Assembly: GCA_964016885.1 (NCBI GenBank)
Contig: OZ024742.1
Location: forward strand, 15,728,108-15,792,107
Source of the DNA: Eledone cirrhosa
Taxonomy: Eukaryota; Mollusca; Cephalopoda; Octopoda; Eledonidae
Direction of reading: 5' to 3'
DNA length: 64,000 nucleotides
The position numbers and the translations under genes were made by a program. Positions 49,981 to 63,360 of this stretch are shown piece after piece (within the stretch, counting starts at the first letter, position 1; each line of letters starts with the position of its first letter). The notes below the pieces were generated by a model. The model was given only the letters and a program-made list of their open reading frames with translations. It was not told the origin of the DNA and searched no databases.

Positions 49981-52133
49981 GGATTTGTGTAAGATATTGT
50001 TTAGTACACAGTAGAGATTTTAGGTTTGGATTTGTGTGAGATATTGTTTAGTACACAGTAGAGACTTTAGGTTTGGATTTGTGTGAGATATTGTTTAGTA
50101 TACAGTAGAGACTTTAGGTTTGGATTTGTGTAAGATATTGTTTAGTACACAGTAGAGACTTTAGGTTTGGATGTGTGTGAGATATTGTTTAGTACACAGT
50201 AGAGACTTTAGGTTTGGATTTGTGTAAGATATTGTTTAATACACAGTAGAGACTTTAGCTTTGGATTTGTGTGAGATATTGTTTAGTACACAGTAGAGAC
50301 TTTAGGTTTGGATTTGTGTGAGATATTGTTTAGTATACAGTAGAAACTTTAGGTTTGGATTTGTGTGAGATATTGTTTAGTACACAGTAGAGACTATAGG
50401 TTTGGATTTGTGTGAGATATTGTTTAGTATACAGTAGAGACTTTAGGTTTGCATTTGTGTGGGATATTGTTTAGTACACATTAGAGACTCTAGGTTTGGA
50501 TTTGTGTAAGATATTGATTAGTATACAGTAGAGACTTTAGGTTTGGATTTGTGTGAGATATTGCTTAGTACACAGTAGAGACTTTAGGTTTGGATTTGTG
50601 TAAGATATTGATTAGTATACAGTAGAGACTTTAAGTTTGGATTTGTGTGAGATATTGTTTAGTACACAGTAGAGACTTTAGGTTTGGATTTGTGTAAGAT
50701 ATTGATTAGTATACAGTAGAGACTTTAGGTTTGGATTTGTGTGAGATATCGTTTAGTACACAGTAGAGACTTTAGCTATGGATTTGTGTGAGATATTGTT
50801 TAGTATACAGTAGAGACTTTAGGTTTGGATTTGTGTGAGATATTGTTTAGTATACAGTAGAGACTTTAGGTTTGGGTTTGTGTAAGATATTGTTTAGTAC
50901 ACAGTAGAGATTTTAGGTTTGGATTTGTGTGAGATATTGTTTAGTACACAGTAGAGACTTTAGGTTTGGATTTGTGTGAGATATTGTTTAGTATACAGTA
51001 GATAATTTAGATTTGGATTTGTGTGATATTGTTTAGTATACAGTAGACAATTTAGGTTTGGATTTGTGTGAGATATTGTTTAGTACACAGTAGAGGTTTA
51101 GGTTTGGATTTGTGAGATATTGTTTAGTACAGAGTAGAGACTTTAGGTTTGGATTTGTGTAAGATTGTTTAGTACACAGTCGAGACTTTAGATTTGGATT
51201 TGTGTGAGATATTGTTTAGTACACAGTAGAGACTTTAGGTTTGGATTTGTGTGAGATATTGTTTAGTATACAGTAGAGACTTTAGGTTTGGATTTGTGTG
51301 AGATATAGTTTAGTACACAGTAGAGACTTTAGGTTTGGATTTGTTTGAGATATTGTTTAGTATACAGTAGAGACCTTAGGTTTGGATTTGTGTGAGATAT
51401 TGTTCAGTATACAGTAGAGACTTTAGGTTTGGATTTGTGTGAGATATTGTTTAGTATACAGTAGAGACTTCAGGTTTGGATTTGTGTGAGATATTGTTTA
51501 GTATATAGTAGAGACTTTAGGTTTGGATTTGTGTAAGATATTGATTAGTATACAGTAGAGACTTTAGTTTTGGATTTGTGTGAGATATTGTTTAGTACAC
51601 AGTAGAGATTTATGTTTGGATTTGTGTAAGATATTGTTTCATACACAGTAGAGACTTTAGCTTTGGATTTGTGTGAGATATTGTTTAGTACACAGTAGAG
51701 ACTTTAGGTTTGGATTTGTGTGAGATATTGTTTAGTATACAGTAGAAACTTTAGATTTGGATTTGTGTGAGATATTGTTTAGTACACAGTAGAGACTATA
51801 GGTTTGGATTTGTGTGAGATATTGTTTAGTATACAGTATAGACTTTAGGTTTGCATTTGTGTGGGATATTGTTTAGTACACATTAGAGACTTTAGGTTTG
51901 GATTTGTGTAAGATATTGATTAGTATACAGTAGAGACTTTAGGTTTGGATTTGTGTGAGATATTGTTTAGTACACAGTAGAGACTTTAGGTTTGGATTTG
52001 TGTAAGATGTTGATTAGTATACAGTAGAGACTTTAGGTTTGGATTTGTGTGAGATATTGTTTAGTACACAGTAGAGATTTATGTTTGGATTTGTGTAAGA
52101 TATTGTTTAGTATACAGTAGAGACTTTAGGTTT
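49981..52133. repeat. 2,153-bp tandem duplication in satellite B, unit 2
   Basis: This is the second unit. Private substitutions seen here include TTGCTTAG (about 50,563), TTTAGCTATGG (about 50,772), TACAGAGTAGAG (about 51,130) and GTAAGATGTTGATT (about 52,006). The match to unit 1 ends near 52,140, where the following monomer has GTGAG and unit 1's follower has GTAAG. Confidence 0.83.
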
Positions 52134-54195
52134 GGATTTGTGTGAGATATTGTTTAGTACACAGTAGAGACTTTAGCTTTGGATTTGTGTGAGATATTGT
52201 TTAGTATACAGTAGAGACTTTAGGTTTGGATTTGTGTGAGATATTGTTTAGTATACAGTAGAGACTTTAGGTTTGGATTTGTGTAAGATATTGTTTAGTA
52301 CACAGTAGAGATTTTAGGTTTGGATTTGTGTGAGATATTGTTTAGTACACAGTAGAGACTTTAGGTTTGGATTTGTGTGAGATATTGTTTAGTATACAGT
52401 AGATAATTTAGATTTGGATTTGTGTGATATTGTTTAGTATACAGTAGACAATTTAGGTTTGGATTTGTGTGAGATATTGTTTAGTAGACAGTAGATAATT
52501 TAGATTTGGATTTGTGTGATATTGTTTAGTATACAGTAGACAATTTAGGTTTGGATTTGTGTGAGATATTGTTTTGTACACAGTAGAGGTTTAGGTTTGG
52601 ATTTGTGAGTTATTGTTTAGTACACAGTAGAGACTTTAGGTTTGGATTTGTGTAAGATATTGTTTAGTACACAGTAGAGATTTTAGGTTTGGATTTGTGT
52701 GAGATATTGTTTAGTACACAGTAGAGACTTTAGGTTTGGATTTGTGTGAGATATTGTTTAGTATACAGTAGAGACTTTAGGTTTGGATTTGTGTAAGATA
52801 TTGTTTAGTACACAGTAGAGACTTTAGGTTTGGATGTGTGTGAGATATTGTTTAGTACACAGTAGAGACTTTAGGTTTGGATTTGTGTAAGATATTGTTT
52901 AATACACAGTAGAGACTTTAGCTTTGGATTTGTGTGAGATATTGTTTAGTACACAGTAGAGACTTTAGGTTTGGATTTGTGTGAGATATTGTTTAGTATA
53001 CAGTAGAAACTTTAGGTTTGGATTTGTGTGAGATATTGTTTAGTACACAGTAGAGACTATAGGTTTGGATTTGTGTGAGATATTGTTTAGTATACAGTAG
53101 AGACTTTAGGTTTGCATTTGTGTGGGATATTGTTTAGTACACATTAGAGACTTTAGGTTTGGATTTGTGTAAGATATTGATTAGTATACAGTAGAGACTT
53201 TAGGGTTGGATTTGTGTGAGATATTGTTTAGTACACAGTAGAGACTTTAGGTTTGGATTTGTGTAAGATATTGATTAGTATACAGTAGAGACTTTAAGTT
53301 TGGATTTGTGTGAGATATTGTTTAGTACACAGTAGAGACTTTAGGTTTGGATTTGTGTAAGATATTGATTAGTATACAGTAGAGACTTTAGGTTTGGATT
53401 TGTGTGAGATATCGTTTAGTACACAGTAGAGACTTTAGCTTTGGATTTGTGTGAGATATTGTTTAGTATACAGTAGAGACTTTAGGTTTGGATTTGTGTG
53501 AGATATTGTTTAGTATACAGTAGAGACTTTAGGTTTGGGTTTGTGTAAGATATTGTTTAGTACACAGTAGAGATTTTAGGTTTGGATTTGTGTGAGATAT
53601 TGTTTAGTACACAGTAGAGACTTTAGGTTTGGATTTGTGTGAGATATTGTTTAGTATACAGTAGATAATTTAGATTTGGATTTGTGTGATATTGTTTAGT
53701 ATACAGTAGACAATTTAGGTTTGGATTTGTGTGAGATATTGTTTAGTACACAGTAGAGGTTTAGGTTTGGATTTGTGAGATATTGTTTAGTACACAGTAG
53801 AGACTTTAGGTTTGGATTTGTGTAAGATTGTTTAGTACACAGTCGAGACTTTAGATTTGGATTTGTGTGAGATATTGTTTAGTACACAGTAGAGACTTTA
53901 GGTTTGGATTTGTGTGCGATATTGTTTAGTATACAGTAGAGACTTTAGGTTTGGATTTGTGTGAGATATAGTTTAGTACACAGTAGAGACTTTAGGTTTG
54001 GATTTGTTTGAGATATTGTTTAGTATACAGTAGAGACCTTAGGTTTGGATTTGTGTGAGATATTGTTCAGTATACAGTAGAGACTTTAGGTTTGGATTTG
54101 TGTGAGATATTGTTTAGTATACAGTAGAGACTTCAGGTTTGGATTTGTGTGAGATATTGTTTAGTATATAGTAGAGATTTAGGTTTGGATTTGTG
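51616..54195. repeat. Satellite B repeat, offset 4,816 bp (right copy)
   Basis: This is the partner of 46,800-49,380. It reads GAGACTTTAGG at 53,151 where the left copy has GAGACTCTAGG, and a one-base-short GAGATTTAGG near 54,175. The TAGACAGTAG monomer appears again at 55,103 (2,616 bp on) and 57,999 (2,896 bp on), so related blocks continue to the right. Confidence 0.74.
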
Positions 54196-57100
54196 TGAGA
54201 TATTGTCTAGTATACAGTAGAGACTTTAGGTTTGGATTTGTGTGAGATATTGTTTAGTATACAGTAGAGTCTTTAGGTTTGGATGTGTGTGAGATATTGT
54301 TTAGTACACAGTAGAGACTTTAGGTTTTGATTTGTGTAAGATATTGTTTCATACACAGTAGAGACTTTAGCTTTGGATTTGTGTGAGATATTGTTTAGTA
54401 CACAGTAGAGACTTTAGGTTTGGATTTGTGTGAGATATTGTTTAGTATACAGTAGAAACTTTAGATTTGGATTTGTGTGAGATATTGTTTAGTACACAGT
54501 AGAGACTATAGGTTTGGATTTGTGTGAGATATTGTTTAGTATACAGTATAGACTTTAGGTTTGCATTTGTGTGGGATATTGTTTAGTACACATTAGAGAC
54601 TTTAGGTTTGGATTTGTGTAAGATATCGATTAGTATACAGTAGAGACTTTAGGTTTGGATTTGTGTGAGATATTGTTTAGTACACAGTAGAGATTTATGT
54701 TTGGATTTGTGTAAGATATTGTTTAGTATACAGTAGAGACTTTAGGTTTGGATTTGTGTGAGATATTGTTTAGTACACAGTAGAGACTTTAGCTTTGGAT
54801 TTGTGTGAGATATTGTTTAGTATACAGTAGAGACTTTAGGTTTGGATTTGTGTGAGATATTGTTTAGTATACAGTAGAGACTTTAGGTTTGGATTTGTGT
54901 AAGATATTGTTTAGTACACAGTAGAGATTTTAGGTTTGGATTTGTGTGAGATATTGTTTAGTACACAGTAGAGACTTTAGGTTTGGATTTGTGTGAGATA
55001 TTGTTTAGTATACAGTAGATAATTTAGATTTGGATTTGTGTGATATTGTTTAGTATACAGTAGACAATTTAGGTTTGGATTTGTGTGAGATATTGTTTAG
55101 TAGACAGTAGATAATTTAGATTTGGATTTGTGTGATATTGTTTAGTATACAGTAGACAATTTAGGTTTGGATTTGTGTGAGATATTGTTTTGTACACAGT
55201 AGAGGTTTAGGTTTGGATTTGTGAGTTATTGTTTAGTACACAGTAGAGACTTTAGGTTTGGATTTGTGTAAGATATTGTTTAGTACACAGTAGAGATTTT
55301 AGGTTTGGATTTGTGTGAGATATTGTTTAGTACACAGTAGAGACTTTAGGTTTGGATTTGTGTGAGATATTGTTTAGTATACAGTAGAGACTTTAGGTTT
55401 GGATTTGTGTAAGATATTGTTTAGTACACAGTAGAGACTTTAGGTTTGGATGTGTGTGAGATATTGTTTAGTACACAGTAGAGACTTTAGGTTTGGATTT
55501 GTGTAAGATATTGTTTAATACACAGTAGAGACTTTAGCTTTGGATTTGTGTGAGATATTGTTTAGTACACAGTAGAGACTTTAGGTTTGGATTTGTGTGA
55601 GATATTGTTTAGTATACAGTAGAGACTTTAGGTTTGCATTTGTGTGGGATATTGTTTAGTACACATTAGAGACTTTAGGTTTGGATTTGTGTAAGATATT
55701 GATTAGTATACAGTAGAGACTTTAGGTTTGGATTTGTGTGAGATATTGTTTAGTACACAGTAGAGACTTTAGGTTTGGATTTGTGTAAGATATTGATTAG
55801 TATACAGTAGAGACTTTAAGTTTGGATTTGTGTGAGATATTGTTTAGTACACAGTAGAGACTTTAGGTTTGGATTTGTGTAAGATATTGATTAGTATACA
55901 GTAGAGACTTTAGGTTTGGATTTGTGTGAGATATCGTTTAGTACACAGTAGAGACTTTAGCTTTGGATTTGTGTGAGATATTGTTTAGTATACAGTAGAG
56001 ACTTTAGGTTTGGATTTGTGTGAGATATTGTTTAGTATACAGTAGAGACTTTAGGTTTGGGTTTGTGTAAGATATTGTTTAGTACACAGTAGAGATTTTA
56101 GGTTTGGATTTGTGTGAGATATTGTTTAGTACACAGTAGAGACTTTAGGTTTGGATTTGTGTGAGATATTGTTTAGTATACAGTAGATAATTTAGATTTG
56201 GATTTGTGTGATATTGTTTAGTATACAGTAGACAATTTAGGTTTGGATTTGTGTGAGATATTGTTTAGTACACAGTAGAGGTTTAGGTTTGGATTTGTGA
56301 GATATTGTTTAGTACACAGTAGAGACTTTAGGTTTGGATTTGTGTAAGATTGTTTAGTACACAGTCGAGACTTTAGATTTGGATTTGTGTGAGATATTGT
56401 TTAGTACACAGTAGAGACTTTAGGTTTGGATTTGTGTGAGATATTGTTTAGTATACAGTAGAGACTTTAGGTTTGGATTTGTGTGAGATATAGTTTAGTA
56501 CACAGTAGAGACTTTAGGTTTGGATTTGTTTGAGATATTGTTTAGTATACAGTAGAGACCTTAGGTTTGGATTTGTGTGAGATATTGTTCAGTATACAGT
56601 AGAGACTTTAGGTTTGGATTTGTGTGAGATATTGTTTAGTATACAGTAGAGACTTCAGGTTTGGATTTGTGTGAGATATTGTTTAGTATATAGTAGAGAC
56701 TTTAGGTTTGGATTTGTGTGAGATATTGTTTAGTATACAGTAGAGACTTTAGGTTTGGATTTGTGTGAGATATTGTTTAGTATACAGTAGAGTCTTTAGG
56801 TTTGGATGTGTGTGAGATATTGTTTAGTATACAGTAGAGATTTAGGTTTGGATTTGTGTGAGATATTGTTTAGTATACAGTAGAGACTTTAGGTTTCAAT
56901 ATGTGTGAGATATTGTTTAGTATACAGTAGAGACTTTAGGTTTGGATTTGTGTGAGATATTGTTTAGTATACAGTAGAAACTTTAGATTTGGATTTGTGT
57001 GAGATATTGTTTAGTACACAGTAGAGACTATAGGTTTGGATTTGTGTGAGATATTGTTTAGTATACAGTATAGACTTTAGGTTTGCATTTGTGTGGGATA

Positions 57101-60100
57101 TTGTTTAGTACACATTAGAGACTTTAGGTTTGGATTTGTGTAAGATATCGATTAGTATACAGTAGAGACTTTAGGTTTGGATTTGTGTAGGATATTGTTT
57201 AGTACACAGTAGAGACTTTAGGTTTGGATTTGTGTAAGATATTGATTAGTATACAGTAGAGACTTTAGGTTTGGATTTGTGTGAGATATTGTTTAGTACA
57301 CAGTAGAGATTTATGTTTGGATTTGTGTAAGATATTGTTTAGTATACAGTAGAGACTTTAGGTTTGGATTTGTGTGAGATATTGTTTAGTACACAGTAGA
57401 GACTTTAGCTTTGGATTTGTGTGAGATATTGTTTAGTATACAGTAGAGACTTTAGGTTTGGATTTGTGTGAGATATTGTTTAGTATACAGTAGAGACTTT
57501 AGGTTTGGATTTGTGTAAGATATTGTTTAGTACACAGTAGAGATTTTAGTTTTGGATTTGTGTGAGATATTGTTTAGTACACAGTAGAGACTTTAGGTTT
57601 GGATTTGTGTGAGATATTGTTTAGTATACAGTAGATAATTTAGATTTGGATTTGTGTGATATTGTTTAGTATACAGTAGACAATTTAGGTTTGGATTTGT
57701 GTGAGATATTGTTTAGTATACAGTAGAGACTTTAGGTTTGGATTTGTGTGAGATATTGTTTAGTATACAGTAGAGACTTTAGGTTTGGATTTGTGTAAGA
57801 TATTGTTTAGTACACAGTAGAGATTTTAGTTTTGGATTTGTGTGAGATATTGTTTAGTACACAGTAGAGACTTTAGGTTTGGATTTGTGTGAGATATTGT
57901 TTAGTATACAGTAGATAATTTAGATTTGGATTTGTGTGATATTGTTTAGTATACAGTAGACAATTTAGGTTTGGATTTGTGTGAGATATTGTTTAGTAGA
58001 CAGTAGATAATTTAGATTTGGATTTGTGTGATATTGTTTAGTATACAGTAGACAATTTAGGTTTGGATTTGTGTGAGATATTGTTTTGTACACAGTAGAG
58101 GTTTAGGTTTGGATTTGTGAGTTATTGTTTAGTACACAGTAGAGACTTTAGGTTTGGATTTGTGTAAGATATTGTTTAGTACACAGTAGAGATTTTAGGT
58201 TTGGATTTGTGTGAGATATTGTTTAGTACACAGTAGAGACTTTAGGTTTGGATTTGTGTGAGATATTGTTTAGTATACAGTAGAGACTTTAGGTTTGGAT
58301 TTGTGTAAGATATTGTTTAGTACACAGTAGAGACTTTAGGTTTGGATGTGTGTGAGATATTGTTTAGTACACAGTAGAGACTTTAGGTTTGGATTTGTGT
58401 AAGATATTGTTTAATACACAGTAGAGACTTTAGCTTTGGATTTGTGTGAGATATTGTTTAGTACACAGTAGAGACTTTAGGTTTGGATTTGTGTGAGATA
58501 TTGTTTAGTACACAGTAGAGACTATAGGTTTGGATTTGTGTGAGATATTGTTTAGTATACAGTAGAGACTTTAGGTTTGCATTTGTGTGGGATATTGTTT
58601 AGTACACATTAGAGACTTTAGGTTTGGATTTGTGTAAGATATTGATTAGTATACAGTAGAGACTTTAGGTTTGGATTTGTGTGAGATATTGTTTAGTACA
58701 CAGTAGAGACTTTAGGTTTGGATTTGTGTAAGATATTGATTAGCATACAGTAGAGACTTTAAGTTTGGATTTGTGTGAGATATTGTTTTGTACACAGTAG
58801 AGACTTTAGGTTTGGATTTGTGTAAGATATTGATTAGTATACAGTAGAGACTTTAGGTTTGGATTTGTGTGAGATATCGTTTAGTACACAGTAGAGACTT
58901 TAGCTTTGGATTTGTGTGAGATATTGTTTAGTATACAGTAGAGACTTTAGGTTTGGATTTGTGTGAGATATTGTTTAGTATACAGTAGAGACTTTAGGTT
59001 TGGATTTGTGTAAGATATTGTTTAGTACACAGTAGATATTTTAGGTTTGGATTTGTGTGAGATATTGTTTAGTACACAGTAGAGACTTTAGGTTTGGATT
59101 TGTGTGAGATATTGTTTAGTATACAGTAGATAATTTAGATTTGGATTTGTGTGATATTGTTTAGTATACAGTAGACAATTTAGGTTTGGATTTGTGTGAG
59201 ATATTGTTTAGTACACAGTAGAGACTTTAGGTTTGGATTTGTGTGAGATATTGTTTAATATACAGTAGAGACTTTAGGTTTGGATTTGTGTGAGATATAG
59301 TTTAGTACACAGTAGAGACTTTAGGTTTGGATTTGTTTGAGATATTGTTTAGTATACAGTAGAGACCTTAGGTTTGGATTTGTGTGAGATATTGTTTAGT
59401 ATACAGTAGAGACTTCAGGTTTGGATTTGTGTGAGATATTGTTTAGTATATAGTAGAGACTTTAGGTTTGGATTTGTGTGAGATATTGTTTAGTATACAG
59501 TAGAGACTTTAGGTTTGGATTTGTGTGAGATATTGTTTAGTATACAGTAGAGACTTTAGGTTTGGATTTGTGTAAGATATTGTTTAGTACAAAGTAGAGA
59601 CTTTAGGTTTGGATGTGTGTGAGATATTGTTTAGTACACCGTAGAGACTTTAGGTTTGGATTTGTGTAAGATATTGTTTAATACACAGTAGAGACTTTAG
59701 CTTTGGATTTGTGTGAGATATTGTTTAGTACACAGTAGAGACTTTAGGTTTGGATTTGTGTGAGATATTGTTTAGTATACAGTAGAAACTTTAGGTTTGG
59801 ATTTGTGTGAGATATTGTTTAGTACACAGTAGAGACTATAGGTTTGGATTTGTGTGAGATATTGTTTAGTATACAGTAGAGACTTTAGGTTTGCATTTGT
59901 GTGGGATATTGTTTAGTACACATTAGAGACTTTAGGTTTGGATTTGTGTAAGATATTGATTAGTATACAGTAGAGACTTTAGGTTTGGATTTGTGTGAGA
60001 TATTGTTTAGTACACAGTAGAGACTTTAGGTTTGGATTTGTGTAAGATATTGATTAGTATACAGTAGAGACTTTAGTTTTGGATTTGTGTGAGATATTGT

Positions 60101-63100
60101 TTAGTACACAGTAGAGATTTATGTTTGGATTTGTGTAAGATATTGTTTAGTATACAGTAGAGACTTTAGGTTTGGATTTGTGTGAGATATCGTTTAGTAC
60201 ACAGTAGAGACTTTAGCTTTGGATTTGTGTGAGATATTGTTTAGTATACAGTAGAGACTTTAGGTTTGGATTTGTGTGAGATATTGTTTAGTATACAGTA
60301 GAGACTTTAGGTTTGGATTTGTGTAAGATATTGTTTAGTACACAGTAGAGATTTTAGGTTTGGATTTGTGTGAGATATTGTTTAGTACACAGTAGAGACT
60401 TTAGGTTTGGATTTGTGTGAGATATTGTTTAGTATACAGTAGATAATTTAGATTTGGATTTTTGTGATATTGTTTAGTATACAGTAGACAATTTAGGTTT
60501 GGATTTGTGTGAGATATTGTTTAGTACACAGTAGAGGTTTAGGTTTGGATTTGTGAGATATTGTTTAGTACACAGTAGAGACTTTAGGTTTGGATTTGTG
60601 TAAGATATTGTTTAGTACACAGTCGAGACTTTAGATTTGGATTTGTGTGAGATATTGTTTAGTACACAGTAGAGACTTTAGGTTTGGATTTGTGTGAGAT
60701 ATTGTTTTGTATACAGTAGAGATTTTAGGTTTGGATTTGCGTGAGATATAGTTTAGTACACAGTAGAGACTTTAGGTTTGGATTTGTGTGAGATATTGTT
60801 TAGTATACAGTAGAGACCTTAGGTTTGGATTTGTGTGAGATATTGTTCAGTATACAGTAGAGACTTTAGGTTTGGATTTGTGTGAGATATTGTTTAGTAT
60901 ACAGTAGAGACTTTAGGTTTGGATTTGTGTGAGATATTGTTTAGTATATAGTAGAGACTTTAGGTTTGGATTTGTGTGAGATATTGTTTAGTATACAGTA
61001 GAGACTTTAGGTTTGGATTTGTGTGAGATATTGTTTAGTATACAGTAGAGACTTTAGGTTTGGATTTGTGTAAGATATTGTTTAGTACACAGTAGAGACT
61101 TTAGGTTTGGATGTGTGTGAGATATTGTTTAGTACACAGTAGAGACTTTAGGTTTGGATTTGTGTAAGATATTGTTTAATACACAGTAGAGACTTTAGCT
61201 TTGGATTTGTGTGAGATATTGTTTAGTACACAGTAGAGACTTTAGGTTTGGATTTGTGTGAGATATTGTTTAGTATACAGTAGACACTTTAGGTTTGGAT
61301 TTGTGTGAGATATTGTTTCGTATACAGTAGACACTTCAGGTTTGGATTTGTGTGAGATATTGTTTAGTATATAGTAGAGACTTTAGGTTTGGATTTGTGT
61401 GAGATATTGTTTAGTATACAGTAGAGACTTTAGGTTTGGATTTGTGTGAGATATTGTTTAATACACAGTAGAGACTTTAGCTTTGGATTTGTGTGAGATA
61501 TTGTTTAGTACACAGTAGAGACTTTAGGTTTGGATTTGCGTGAGATATTGTTTAGTATACAGTAGAAACTTTAGGTTTGGATTTGTGTGAGATATTGTTT
61601 AGTACACAGTAGAGACTATAGGTTTGGATTTGTGTGAGATATTGTTTAGTATACAGTAGAGACTTTAGGTTTGCATTTGTGTGGGATATTGTTTAGTACA
61701 CATTAGAGACTTTAGGTTTGGATTTGTGTAAGATATTGATTAGTATACAGTAGAGACTTAAGGTTTGGATTTGTGTGAGATATTGTTTAGTACAAAGCAG
61801 AGACTTTAGGTTTGGATTTGTGTAAGATATTGATTAGTATACAGTAGAGACTTTAGGTTTGGATTTGTGTGAGATATTGTTTAGTACACAGTAGAGACTT
61901 TAGGTTTGGATTTGTGTAAGATATTGATTAGTATACAGTAGAGACTTTAGGTTTGGATTTGTGTGAGATATTGTTTAGTACACAGTAGAGATTTATGTTT
62001 GGATTTGTGTAAGATATTGTTTAGTATACAGTAGAGACTTTAGGTTTGGATTTGTGTGAGACATCGTTTAGTACACAGTAGAGACTTTAGGTTTGGATTT
62101 GTGTGAGATATTGTTTAGTATACAGTAGAGACTTTAGGTTTGGATTTGTGTGAGATATTGTTTAGTATACAGTAGAGACTTTAGGTTTGGATTTGTGTAA
62201 GATATTGTTTAGTACACAGTAGAGATTTTAGGTTTGGATTTGTGTGAGATATTGTTTAGTACACAGTAGAGACTTTAGGTTTGGATTTGTGTGAGATATT
62301 GTTTAGTATACAGTAGATAATTTAGATTTGGATTTGTTTGATATTGTTTAGTATACAGTAGACAATTTAGGTTTGGATTTGTGTGAGATATTGTTTAGTA
62401 CACAGTAGAGGTTTAGGTTTGGATTTGTGAGATATTGTTTAGTACACAGTAGAGACTTTAGGTTTGGATTTGTGTAAGATATTGTTTAGTACACAGTCGA
62501 GACTTTAGATTTGGATTTGTGTGAGATATTGTTTAGTACACAGTAGAGACTTTAGGTTTGGATTTGTGTGAGATATTGTTTAGTATACAGTAGAGACTTT
62601 AGGTTTGGATTTGTGTGAGATATAGTTTAGTACACAGTAGAGACTTTAGGTTTGGATTTGTGTGAGATATTGTTTAGTATACAGTAGAGACCATAGGTTT
62701 GGATTTGTGTGAGATATTGTTCAGTATACAGTAGAGACTTTAGGTTTGGATTTGTGTGAGATATTGTTTAGTATACAGTAGAGACTTTAGGTTTGGATTT
62801 GTGTCAGATATTGTTTAGTATATAGTAGAGACTTTAGGTTTGGATTTGTGTGAGATACTGTTTAGTATACAGTAGAGACTTTAGGTTTGGATTTGTGTAA
62901 GATATTGTTTAGTACACAGTAGAGACTTTAGGTTTGGATGTGTGTGAGATATTGTTTAGTACACAGTAGAGACTTTAGGTTTGGATTTGTGTAAGATATT
63001 GTTTAATACACAGTAGAGACTTTAGCTTTGGATTTGTGTGAGATATTGTTTAGTACACAGCAGAGACTTTAGGCTTGGATTTGTGTGAGATATTGTTTAG

Positions 63101-63160
63101 TATACAGTAGACACTTTAGGTTTGGATTTGTGTGAGATATTGTTTAGTACACAGTAGAGA
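54196..63160 (+). repeat. Satellite B, mosaic right part
   Basis: This part holds further blocks of the same marker series. GCATTTGTGTGGG falls at 54,563, 55,636, 57,085, 58,579, 59,893 and 61,673, spaced 1,073, 1,449, 1,494, 1,314 and 1,780 bp. Each spacing is a whole number of 47-bp monomers less a few bases lost in short monomers. A short duplication is visible at about 57,430-57,700 and 57,720-57,990, where the GATTTTAGTTTTGG monomer and the GATAATTTAG cassette repeat in the same order. No unique sequence is present. Confidence 0.75.
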
Positions 63161-63360
63161 CTTTAGGTTTGCATTTGTGTGAGAAATAGTTTAGTACACA
63201 GTAGAGACTTTAGGTTTGGATTTGTGTGAGATATTGTTTAGTATACACTAGAGACCTTAGGTTTGGATTTGTGTGAGAAATAGTTTAGTACACAGTAGAG
63301 ACTTTAGGTTTGGATTTGTGTGAGAAATAGTTTAGTACACAGTAGAGACATTAGGTTTGG
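63161..63360 (+). repeat. GAGAAATAG private subfamily of satellite B
   Basis: Three monomers here carry GTGTGAGAAATAGTTTAG instead of GTGTGAGATATTGTTTAG (63,181, about 63,274 and about 63,321). They are interspersed with ordinary GTATAC monomers. I did not see this combination elsewhere in the window. It appears to be a young local subfamily, probably derived from the GAGATATAGTTTAG variant found further left. Confidence 0.7.
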
